Source: Pterobdella sp. o SKG-2022 (taxonomy: Eukaryota; Annelida; Clitellata; Hirudinida; Piscicolidae). Taken from it: a DNA stretch of 64,000 bases. Positions 1-10,701 of this stretch are shown here, in pieces. The stretch covers positions 19,541,932 to 19,605,931 of the forward strand of contig OZ038321.1 in assembly GCA_964035795.1 (NCBI GenBank). The letters are read 5' to 3'. The notes beneath the pieces were generated by a model. That model did no database searches. It saw nothing but the letters and a program-made list of their open reading frames with translations, and was not told the origin of the DNA. The first letter of the stretch is position 1, and each line of letters starts with the position of its first letter. Made by a program: the position numbers and the translations under genes.

Positions 1-63
1 AACATCACTGCGATAATTTAATATAAATATAAAAAACTTTTAAATCGTTTTTCATTTTTTCAG

Positions 64-1456
64 AAAACTGAATCTTGAAACTTTCAATAAAATAAAGTCA
101 CTAATGCATGATTTCAAAGACAGTGTTGACTTGGAATACTTCGGAATCAAAGAAGACTTGAAATTGAAGGAACCCATACTACAACTTCATATAAAAGAAG
201 AACAAAATGAAATCTCAACAGATGAGAAGTTAGAAACAGATGGACTGAAAGTTAAATGGATGAATACTTCAAAACAAGTGCCTTATGAATCTGCCATCAA
301 AACCTTCAGAAATGCTTCAAAACTCTGCCCGATAACTGCTAAAGTCACCGAGTTTTGTGAGTTTATCATATTACTTTTACAATATTTATTTTTTTATAGA
401 TCATTTTTTTGAATGAAAATTATAGTCATTTGGTAAGAATTATTCGCAATGTGGTAGCTATAATCTAGTATTTCTTAAAATTACCGATTATCTTTAATTG
501 AATTTCTCCAAAGCAACTGGATTCAAGCAGATATGTAGTGAGATTGAAAGTTTCTACAAGAAGTTGAACAAGCCACCACCAGACCTGTCAGAAGTTTAAT
601 TTTTTAAATATTGAAATGAGCATTAGAATAAATTTTTTTAAATCTTTTTTTGTGTTTTTTATATTAATCTTTTTTATGTAAATAAATTTTTGAATAGCTT
701 TATTAATTTATAAGTACATTTTTTGCGAATTTATTTTTAAATAAAAAAGTTTCAATTTTTATTATTTCTTCAATATTAACCAAAACTTCCATCAACTACC
801 ACGTAATTTCCAGAGGGGCTGATGAACTGCTACCGCTCATAAGTTACGTCTTGATAAAAAGCAATGAGGAATCTCTTTATCTCGACTGTTGTATTCTCAT
901 GGAAGTTATGGACGAGAAGTATTTATTTTGATAGTTTTCGTCATAACTTGTAAATAATGCTTGTAAATAATCTTGAAGGAAAAAGCTTGATGGATTTGTA
1001 ATTAATAACTGATTCAATCAAGATTCTAGTTATAGCTAGCTTTTATAGTTTTTTCATTTAATTATTGATTCACTTTTTAATTTTGAAATAATTTTTCAAC
1101 TTTAGGATATCATAGTTTTATAAGTCAATATTCTTCAATCAAAAAATCGTGAATATTCAAGGCATTTCTGTTGTAAGTTCAAACATTCATTGGAAAAAAA
1201 TTTCCAAACTCATTTTTCTAAAAAATATTAAATTCTATTTCAACATGAAAATATAGTTTTTTTTTTCTATGAAATTAAAATCTCTTTGTTATCAGAGTAA
1301 AGAGATAGAGAAAAATTTCTTAATGATTCAGATGGTGTTTTTTAAAGCTTTTCATAATTTTTACATTTTTTCAACACTGACAGCCAATCAAAAGGCGAGG
1401 AAGCGTATTGCGTCACAACTATCCTCACATCCTTCGAACAATGGTCCAGATTATAA
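64..1456 (+). CDS. VPS9-domain Rab guanine-nucleotide exchange factor, RIN/sprint-like (3' part of gene)
   Basis: VPS9 proteins activate Rab5-family GTPases on early endosomes. Proposed exons are 64-356, 514-537, about 816-918 and 1384-1456 (stop TAA 1454-1456); the 5' part lies before the window. The strongest evidence is in the last two exons. One carries ADELLPLISYVL followed by LDCCILMEVMDE, and the other reads SKGEEAYCVTTILTSFEQW. Together these match the second half of RIN-type VPS9 domains (GADDFLPVLxYVL...MELMDP...GEGxYYLTT). The GAA|gtattt donor and gacag acceptor keep phase 2. The first exon is charged and helical (IKTFRNASKLC resembles the preceding VPS9 helix). The joins around 514-537 and 814/816 are uncertain: strict splicing there puts Arg or Trp where Gly is usual before ADE. 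Reading through 537 gives a stop at about 596-598, perhaps an alternative end. No RA domain follows the VPS9 domain, unlike vertebrate RIN proteins. Confidence 0.6.
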
Positions 1457-3025
1457 TAAGGATATTAATGGTAATAAAACTATTAAAATTAAGGAATAAG
1501 TTTTTCATTATGATGATTTTATGGCAACAATTCACCTACTCGGGTACATGTTGAAGTATATTTATTAAACGAGAACAAAGTTTTGTGTTTAATCCGATTA
1601 TAAATGAATTCTTTGGTCCTATAAATCAACTTTAACCGTCTCCATCCATTCTTTTATCGTATTGCTCCTCAAATTATGAAACTTCTAACTTTTAAGCTCA
1701 ATCTGTGAAATTTTTGAGATTTAATACTACGCTGTAACGTTATGTTTTTCATTAAAAAATCAGACTAACGGTTTTATTTAACTTGAAAAGTAACAGAGTA
1801 AATATCAACTAATTTGAGTATTATCTTTTAAATTCATATAAAGTATTTAAAAAATTATTGTTTAAGTTTATATGACACAAGAAATTTAAATGAAATTTGC
1901 TTCATGTTTGTATTCAATGTTTGTTGGACTCTTGTGATATTTATGTAATAATCATATTTTTATATTTTTATTATAATGTAATTTGTTTTTTCGTTATAAC
2001 AATCACTTGAAAGATTTTTCAAAATTTGTATTCAACGAGATTTAAATAAAATATATTGACTTAAATTATAGTTTGTTACTCTGATATTGAAAAGTATTCA
2101 TGAACAAAAAATATTTTCTTTATGTAGGGAAAACGTTTAAGAACCAAGATATATGAGTCGAGAAAGTGCCAGTTTTATGTTCATAACTAGCAAAAACAAA
2201 AATGCTCAAATTGATAATAAAACAACAAAAATTATCATCAAATCTATGAAAAAATTTTTATTAGTTAAAACTAATTGAGCTTTTAAAATGCATCGTTTCT
2301 ATTTTGAAATTTTGGTAAACTTCTTGAAAGATTAATTAATAAATTTTTCGAAAAATCTTTTATCAGAAAGCTGTTTTGTTCTTTATCAGAACTATTTTTT
2401 TATGGTTTAAAACTTCTAAGAATTAAAAAATCATTCATCACAAAAAAGAAATAGAAGCTCTCAACATACCCTTATGGTTGAGAACCACTGTTTTGAGGTA
2501 ATTATTCACAACTTGAGTTCTTTCATCGAAAAAGTTCGTTAATAATAAAAATTTTCAAACTACCATTAAAAACTTTCTTACTAAGTGAACAGGCTGTGTT
2601 CGATAAAAATTATCAAAATAAAACGATGAAAAGCGCCATTTAGTTGAATTTCGAATCAATTGAATTGAACTCTGTAAAACTTGATTTCACAGAGTATTGA
2701 ACAAAGTATTGAATATCTTTATGATAAGATAAAAGTTAGAAAGTAGAAAAAGTTCAAAAAATGGCATTAAAAAAAAGTTTTGAATGAATTTTTTAAAACA
2801 AAAGTTTTCAGCATAGAGCTAAAAAAATAAAAAACTAAGACAAGAGGACAAAGTATGACGCTTTGAGGGACTGTAAAAAAACAGAAAAAAAAAAAATATT
2901 TTAGTTCTGTTTTTACCAAATAATAAATATGAACTAAAAATGAATTCAATATGACATTTAGAAATTTAATGTAAGTTGTGTTAAACATCTTTAAAACTAG
3001 AATGCACTTTTAATTAATTTAAAAA
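1457..3025. other. intergenic, AT-rich
   Basis: No exon with a recognisable domain or good splice context was found on either strand. The short open frame at 2767-2988 on the minus strand is hydrophobic low-complexity sequence and was not taken as a gene. Confidence 0.5.
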
Positions 3026-3444
3026 ATGCCTTTATGCTGTATTGATTCGTGCGAAACCAATTTAGTTAGTGAAAAGTTACGCAAGTTTTTAAAATTTTAC
3101 AGATTTCCATTTTTAGAAAAAGAGCTGGAAAGGAGAGAAATATGGATCAAGGCTGTCAATAAAAAATTGTATCTTTATAAACAATGATTGTAAATTTAAT
3201 TTTTTTTCACATAAGTATAAATTATTATTGCTCATGAAATAAAAGTTATCCAAAATTTCAATGAGATGTCGATTATTCATGCTGTTTATAAAATACCAGC
3301 TCTGATGGAAGTCTCTGGCATCCAGATAACAATTCTGTCATATGTGAAAAGCATTTTGTGAACAAGTTCAAAAGTGATGCCGTTGATAGCCCTTCTTTCA
3401 ATCCTACATTGAACCTTAATGTTTGCATTGTATATTATTTATGA
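3026..3444 (+). CDS. THAP-domain zinc-finger protein, two exons
   Basis: THAP domains are C2CH zinc-dependent DNA-binding modules related to the P-element transposase DNA-binding domain. Exon 1 (3026-3168) starts MPLCCIDSCETN and continues through YRFPFLEKELERREIWIKAV, which gives the first Cys pair, the FP turn and the invariant Trp before the AV box. The donor tt|gtatct joins a ccag acceptor in phase 2 to exon 2 (3300-3444). Exon 2 encodes WHPDNNSVICEKHF, the second half of C2CH (Cys-x2-His), then KFKSDAVDSPSFNPTL, which resembles the C-terminal AVPTIF box. The stop is TGA at 3442-3444. The product is only 95 residues, essentially one THAP domain, with no coiled coil or transposase part. 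Further 3' exons could exist if the stop is bypassed by splicing, but I found none. It could also be a THAP fragment left by a transposon. Confidence 0.8.
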
Positions 3445-4225
3445 CTATGAAAAGCTTGGCACAATTATATGATGATGATGATGATGAGGATGATATGAGA
3501 AACAAGCACATAGTATTTATTAAACAAAATACATGAAGTTCTTATACACTTATGACACTTGCGTATACAAAATTTACATTATTTTACATTAAATAATCTA
3601 GCAAATTAAAAAAGTTTCAAAACTAAAATGAATATATATCTATTGCTTAAAAGGAAACTACAAAAGTCTGCAAAATCAAAAGACCTCTAAAAGATACTGC
3701 TGTTTGCATTCCATCAAAAACTTTGAAGTTTGTTTTTATAATAGACTTTCCTCATATAGATATAACTTGCAAAACCACTCATTAATTAAATACTAAATAA
3801 AGTTCTAAATTTTAAGTTATGTGTTGAACATTTCAATAGTTCCATTTTTTTTGAGCAACATTCAACTAGGCTTATTATTTTTATTATGATTATTATTATT
3901 AAAAACATATGACTAATCTATTAGAGATATCATCTCACCTATTGCAGTAACTAGGCTTATGCTATAAATATAGACATCTACATATTGCAGTTAATAGATA
4001 AAAATAAAATATACTATCTCTGTATAATAGAGGATATATTCTTAATGCATATAAAGATAACATAGATACTAATTGCAAAGTTTCTAGTATAGTGCATTAA
4101 ATTATATATCTATCTTTATACATAACTTTGCATATTTATTATTATTCATAGCTTTACATATCTATTATTGTACATAACATTACATATTTTATTGTTTATA
4201 CTAATGAATTAAATAACACCACTAG
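3445..4225. other. intergenic, AT-rich with short simple repeats
   Basis: Contains a short GAT run near 3470-3492 and repeated TAGGCTTAT/ATACATAAC-type words. No supported coding exon was seen. Any 5' exons of the kelch gene would have to lie here or upstream, but none is recognisable. Confidence 0.4.
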
Positions 4226-5625
4226 AGTGGTTGAAGATGATTCAAAAGAGTTGCTGTTAAACTCTTCCAACATACCCTTCATTGCAGTGCAATCCACCAC
4301 TACCACTCAAAGCCCTCGTATGTTGTGACGATGATTATTATTGTTGTTCTCTGACACCTTAAACACTAACCTTATTTTTTATTTGCCTATATAACCTGTT
4401 AATTTCATGTCTTTATATAATTTTGTGGTTTTTAATTATCAATGCTGTCGAACTTTCACCTGATGATGGTTTCGTTATAAGTTAAAAAGCTTCATAATAT
4501 TAATATTGGACATTGTTTTTCATGTTGTAAGTCTTATAGATATTTCAACTACAACTAAGTCATTGTTTCCAGTTCATTATAGTCATTTTTTCATAGGGTT
4601 AAATGCTCAAAATCTTATACTACACCTTGCAATTCTTCGAGCCAACCATAAGCATTCAAATAAAAACACTTTTTGGAGTTTTTTTCATTTCACAAAGCCT
4701 TTTCTGTGGAACTTCCATTCTAAAACCTTAAAACCTTCTCCAAACAGAGCCTGGTGCTAGATGGGGTCACAGCATGAGCATGTTGGACAAGCAGACAGTG
4801 ATCATGATAGGTGGGCAGGGCTCCCTGGGAGATGTATGCAAAGACATGCTCTGGAAACTTGATCTATGTAACTGTCTTTAAACTTTTTTTGATGTTTTTT
4901 TAATATCTCTAAAGTTATTTGTGTTAATGTTTATTGTTCATTTTATTAGTTGAGAATGAGAATTTTTCAGATAAAATTTTTTTTTGTTTTTTTTCTCAAT
5001 AAGTTTAATTTCTTGTATGAAGTGATTACATATTATGAATTATTAAGTTAATCTAGTATGAAACAATTAAAATTGAACACTTTCATTAACTAAACAACAA
5101 AAAGAGGTCTCTAAGTTAAGTTTCGTTAGTCATAAACTATAAATTGTATACTTCACTTAGTAATGTGGTTTTGACTCATGAAATGCTTTGTATTGTTCAG
5201 GGGATGACAACCTTTAATATAAATTTTTTTAAAAACTTTAAATTTAATCATGTTTTTTTAGTCCAAGTTTTTGAGGTTAATAATTCAGAATTTTTATATT
5301 TCAAATGACAAAACCATAACGACCACTTCACGACGATAAGCTGAGGTGAGGTGGATGCATATGTCGAGGGAGACGAAGGGAAGCAAGCCTGGATCACGCA
5401 TAGGCCACACAGCCACTTACGACCCTCTTCTCAGGTGTGTCTTTTCACCACTCATAATAGCACTGTGATATAGGTAATATATATTTTCAGATTTTTTTTC
5501 TTCGAAAAAGATTATACTTATCGAAAATTTTAGTTTCTTTAAAATAAAATATCTTTGAAATCTTCCTTTTTTCGAAAAAAAACTGAAATTATAAAATACA
5601 AGATACTTACGATATCTCTAAAAAG

Positions 5626-5688
<63 letters not shown>

Positions 5689-8600
5689 GAAAATTTTTTT
5701 TTAATCAAAAAAAACTTATAAAAAATAATTCCTTATCAGTCTTTCACGTTCAAACTTATTCAGAGTAACCAGCTTCTCATTCATTTTCTAATTATCATTT
5801 AATATTCATGTTTTCATAAAAATAACATATATATGCCTGCGTAACAGGTGCTTGTACGTATACGGAGGCAAGAGAAAGAAGTGGCGTGATGGTCTATATG
5901 TGCTGGATGTTGAGTGTAATGAATGGACACTGCAAGAAGTATCTTCAATTATTCATAACTAATATGACGTTATTTGATCAATAAAAGATATTTTAAAATG
6001 AAACTGTGGTTAAACAGCTACCTGAAATCGAGGCATCAACTCCAGAAGCCACAAACCCATCATTTACTTCATTGAAGCCATCAAAGACCACAGAAGAGAC
6101 AAGCGACTCCATTATCGAAACAACGCCCACAGAATCACTCCCAATAGAACATAACGACACATCTGACGCACCAGTCGATCCACCAAACAATAGCCAATCA
6201 TTCAGACCTCCTCTACTGGCCTACCATACCTGCATCTCCTACAAACACAAGCTATTTTTCTATGGGGGGACCACTCCTTCAGGTTTTATGGATATTTATG
6301 AACGTAAGCTAGTTCTGTGGTATGGCATTCGAATGTAAATTTTTTTATATGACGCTGTGTAAAGTAGAGGCGTGTTTGAACTGCCGCTGTTACTATAGAC
6401 TAGCTCTAACTTCGATGCAGAATATGTCGATTTTAATGCATAGATTCAAGATGATTGTAATATCTTCAATATCATGAAACCATTATAACACCATAATGAC
6501 AACCCACTTTAAATGCTGATTGAACAGCAGGGTCTCAGGAGGTGTGCAATGGCCAATTGTACGTGTATGACTGCCTGCGACAGTGCTGGTCAGCCCCTCC
6601 CATGCACGGCAAGTTACCTGCCAGAAGATCTGGGTTTGTGTTCATCAGTTTTTTGAACTTTCTTTTTTAGGTTGTCTTTCAGGTTCTTTTGCAACTAAAA
6701 TTTTATTGACCTAAGATTTGAAGCTATTGGAATGACCATATGCATATCGTGAAATCAGCTTTTGTGAACTTAAAAGGTCTTCCATTGTACTGACTCTGGC
6801 TCTAGTTTCATTTGAATATAGATATAAGTTGAAATTCATTTCTCACAACTTGCTTCTTATTTAAGAATTGTTTCTTAAATAAATCATAAATAGTTTTCTG
6901 CGTAAAAAGTTTTTTATTTTTGTGTATTAACATCAACACGCATTTTCTACATAAAGCTTTTCTCGAGAACTACTCACATTTTCTAGTATCACTCTTGGCT
7001 TTTTCAACCCCCATTAGCATATAATGTGATCATCATCAAGCATCAATATGTTATAATCCATGCTAGCATGTGAACGGACGTAAAACGATGATAAGGACGA
7101 TTATTATGATGATACAAAATTTTCATAAACAATAAACATGAAATAAATTTCAAATAAAAACTTGTTCTATAAATTACGTTATGCTGTATCAACAAGTTAG
7201 GTTGACTGCTGTCAATCCCAGTTACTGGGAAATGTACAGCAGTATAATCTATTTAGATTGAACATGAGTTTTGTTGACACCACTGGCAGGCACACGGGTA
7301 CTTTGGTGAACAATAAGATGGTGTTGTTTGGAGGTTGGGATGATCCACTGTGCTTCAATGACACTCACATTCTCGACCTTGGTTGGTTATGAGGATGATA
7401 TTAGTGGTGATCATAATAATGAGATTAGGAAAAATAGCTATAATATTATTGATAATATCTATAGCTATACTAATAGCAAATGTAATAATAGTTATAGAAA
7501 TAATAATGATAAGGATAGAAATAATAATGTTTGTATAGTGCCAAACACTTAAGCAAGATGCATTATGTAATATCTTATTTTTTGGATTTTGTTTATATAG
7601 ATTGTGCTTTCAAGCCTTGTTGCCAGATGTAATTTGATTTATTATTTCAACTAATACTAGTTATATGACTCACCACAAATTACTAAAATAGTTTCGTCTG
7701 GACTTGTGCTTTCATTTATTCAATTAACTCTTTTTTCACTATTTATTAATTTTTAGCTTTGTTATGCAGACACATTACATTGGCACCAGCCCACATTAAC
7801 TGGGCCCGTCCCTTCTCCTCGCAGGTTTTTTTGTTTTCAAATTAGATTTTAAGGATATTTAAAAACATCGATAATCAAAATACTAAGCTTTTCGTTAACA
7901 AAGTAACATTTTCAAATTGATATTTGATAATGCTACTTTTGAGGGGAAACTACTATGAACACAATATTTTCAAATGAATGAATTCAAACATATGATATAT
8001 TTGTTTATATAATGCAATAACTTTTTAGAAACATTTCGTGGTAGTTTTTTGAAATAGCAAGCTACGAAACCTATTGTGAACAAGAATACAATACCAAAAA
8101 ATATATCTGCTACAAAAACAACAACAATAAAAACATTAAAATCAAAACTTCAATCTATATAGCTGGCACAGCGCCTGTTTGTTGCATGGCAACAGGGTGA
8201 TGGTGCACGGCGGATTTAACGGCAACATTGCTCTCAAGGATATGTTCATTCTCAACATCGGTTACTACGTCTTTTTGCTCTCACTCTAATCATTTTTGTA
8301 GTTTTCAATTGGTGCTATAATCAATTTTTTGGTCTTCTATTACCGTTGGTATGCAATAGTGGATTTTTCAACTAGTCCAACTTTGTTCTGTCTGGTTCAT
8401 TGTTCTACAATTGGTATTTTTTCTAGAAATGCAAACAACTTCAGGTTTTGAGAAGAGAGTAGTTTCAGGAGACTTATAATTAGTATTATAATTAATTAAT
8501 TGTTGCTGTTCAACTCATTTTAATTAATAACTAGCTATATATATTTCAATTGAGTTCTTCATCCATTAAGTATTTGTGCACAAATTTAATCACTTTGATC

Positions 8601-8846
8601 GATTTTTCATTAGTTTTATTTCCAAAAAAGACTTTCTACTCAAACTAGTAACTGTTTGCAGAAGAGCAGCATTGGACGAGCTTATTAGTGCAGCCCTACT
8701 TGGGCATCAGGGCAGGTCACACTTCAATTTGCTTGCCACATCGGCATGACAACCAGGGCAGAGATCAAGTGGTGATGTTTGGAGGGGGTGACAATGATGA
8801 CTGCTTCTATAGTGATCTCATCAATATCATGGTCCCTCTGTCTTGA
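4226..8846 (+). CDS. kelch-repeat beta-propeller protein (ten exons)
   Basis: Kelch motifs fold into a six-bladed propeller used for protein binding. Exons 4226-4317, 4748-4867, 5341-5434, 5848-5938, 6018-6303, 6531-6633, 7290-7381, 7770-7824, 8163-8260 and 8662-8846 join with matching phases to about 404 codons and a TGA stop. Blade signatures are visible: RWGHSMSMLDKQTVIMIGGQ, SRIGHTATYDPLLRCLYVYGG (split by an intron at the Arg), YHTCISYKHKLFFYGG, SGHTGTLVNNKMVLFGGW, WHSACLLHGNRVMVHGG and RAGHTSICL followed by VVMFGGGDND. Exon 5 opens with a Thr/Ser/Pro/Glu-rich linker of roughly 60 residues between blades 2 and 3. No BTB or other partner domain is seen. The first exon could start at 4287 instead (attgcag acceptor), and the true start codon was not found, so the 5' end is incomplete. 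Which kelch subfamily it belongs to is unknown. Confidence 0.85.
5628..5684. repeat. (TA)n dinucleotide microsatellite in kelch intron 3
   Basis: About 55 bases of uninterrupted TA, between kelch exons ending at 5434 and starting at 5848. Confidence 0.95.
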
Positions 8847-9369
8847 GATTTTACTTTATGGTGTTATCGATCTGAAAGATATGTTTGTTTTTATGCATGT
8901 GTTGGTGACTATGTCGTTTATTTCAATGTGATTTTGATTGATGTATGTATTTGAAGTGTTTCAAATTAGGTTCAACTTGCTAATTCCTGATCTTTAGAGC
9001 TGATTTGGACTACAGCATTTAATCTAGTCAACTAACAGTTCTAATATCAAAGTTTGCACATTTTTTATTTTTTGAAAATAAATTAGTTAACATATATTTT
9101 GAATTTTTGCATGCTTTAATGTTTCGTGTAATTCTAAAAACTTATCTGCAATGGTTCTGAGTAATAGCTGAATATCTTCACCTCATGACCAAGTTTTAGT
9201 ACTTGTTGTTGAGTTTAAAAAGATTGAAATTTAGATATCACCAAAGTGAGTTTTAAGGCTTAAATTATATGTTTCTCGAGAATTCATTTATAATTTCAAC
9301 TAGAGATGTTCACGAAGAGAGTTAAATCGCTCGGTTCGTTTTTTTTAACTTTCATGTTCCGCCGTGTAG
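8847..9369. other. 3' flank of kelch gene / intergenic
   Basis: AT-rich sequence after the kelch stop codon. It probably includes the 3' UTR; no further exon was recognised. Confidence 0.5.
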
Positions 9370-9590
9370 GTTAGAAACTTATCCTATCATCAGGCTGTTA
9401 GTAATGTAATGCGGTATTTATGAAGCGCTTTTCCTTATGGATCAAAGCGCTTGCTACAAATTTAATGTAGCGAAAACACACTGTGGAACAGGTGCTAATT
9501 GTCGGCCCACGCGGGATCGAACCCGGTAACTTTAGATAGTCTAATGCTCAACCATTGAGCTATATGGGCCGACAGTGTCTAAAATAAGTT
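9370..9590 (-). mobile_element. tRNA-derived SINE
   Basis: Read on the minus strand, 9503-9573 is tRNA-like. It has an acceptor-type inverted repeat (TGTCGGCCCA / TGGGCCGACA), an A-box-like TAGCTCAATGG with a perfect 4-bp D stem, and a B-box GGTTCGATCCC. The anticodon and T stems do not pair properly and two extra bases sit before the D arm, so it is not a functional tRNA. Downstream on the same strand come a unique body with an AAGCGCTT...AAGCGCTT inverted repeat and a tail, TACTAACAGCCTGATGATAG (with GGATAAG following), that recurs at 61465-61520. Pol III A and B boxes plus a shared 3' tail are the layout of a SINE mobilised by a LINE. The exact ends and target-site duplication were not resolved. 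Confidence 0.75.
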
Positions 9591-10701
9591 CCTATTATCA
9601 TTAAGTTCATTGAATAGCTTTATCTGCCATCCTAGGATGTTTTCTTTACATATAAAAAACTTGTATTAAGAACTTAGCCTGATGAAAGCAGACTAATGAA
9701 ACAATTTGTTATTCTTCTTCCTTTCGACTATGTTTATTTTCATCGTATGAATTCTTTTAATATAAGATGCCAGGACATTATATCTGCATGAACTCGAAGG
9801 TCATTGAAGCTTATGTAGGCTTTTCAAGTTTAAAAGTACCCAAAAAAAATATACGAATAGGCTTAATTTAAAATTGGGGCCTAATTTAAATATGGATAAA
9901 CAATAAAATGTAGAAACGGGTTCTATTAACATGCCTATTTGTTCTCTTGCATATTACCCTTATTCCAACGACTTATGAGTTTTGCCGTTTTTTCATGGAT
10001 CAGACGTAAACTCGTTCAAAACCAGTGATGTTTCTCATTTCTAACTTTTCTAACGGACTAAACTCAAGGAAGTTTTTGCTCTAGAGATTTGATTCTTCAC
10101 ACATAATAAAATTCGTTTTGTAAAAATAAATGAGACTATCTTGATCAAAACGTGCAGCATCTAATGACAAATATTTAGTCACTGTTTATTCAGACGGGAA
10201 GTTATTGCTTTGAAACAGGTTTTCTTCGTAGCAAATTAGCAGACTTGGTCATTCGATATATTTGTATAACCAAAGAAAAGTATATATTTAAAAAGCTTTG
10301 TATATTTCAGTCTTTTGTAGATAGTCTTCAAAATTAAAAAGCATTTATATTAAAAAAATTGTATTCAAATTTTAAAAAAATATTCCTAAAACACCACAGT
10401 TAATTTCATCATTAAAATATATAATTGCATCCATGATCCACGCCCTTTCAGCCGTCCTTGTCTTGGTCTGAAGCAGTCCGATGAAGCGACTGAGGGCTGT
10501 GCTGCTGACACAAGATATTTGAACTTTATGTTCTTATAAAATTTTTGGCCATTTAGGCTTAAATTTTTCTCAAGATTACTTTTTATTCGCTAGGTTTGTT
10601 TCTGTCTAACCTATTCTTGATCTCGAATGTGTGGAGACCAATTTGATGAGTAAAATAACTTTTAGTTTGTTTTTACGTCTTTAAAAAATAACAACATTCA
10701 A
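9591..10701. other. intergenic with one GC-richer block
   Basis: Mostly AT-rich. Positions 10437-10515 stand out as GC-rich and can be read on the minus strand from a tgtgtcag acceptor as an open frame (ALSRFIGLLQTKTRTAERAW), or on the plus strand as RPCLGLKQSDEATEGCAADT. Neither reading has a clear donor, so no gene was called. Confidence 0.4.

Noticed and set aside
5993..6190. Minus-strand Ser/Val-rich frame
   Set aside because: Shadow of the kelch linker exon 6018-6303, whose splice sites and phase fit the plus-strand gene.
9503..9573. tRNA gene on the minus strand
   Set aside because: A and B boxes and a long acceptor stem are present, but the anticodon and T stems mispair and extra bases precede the D arm. 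It is better explained as a SINE head.
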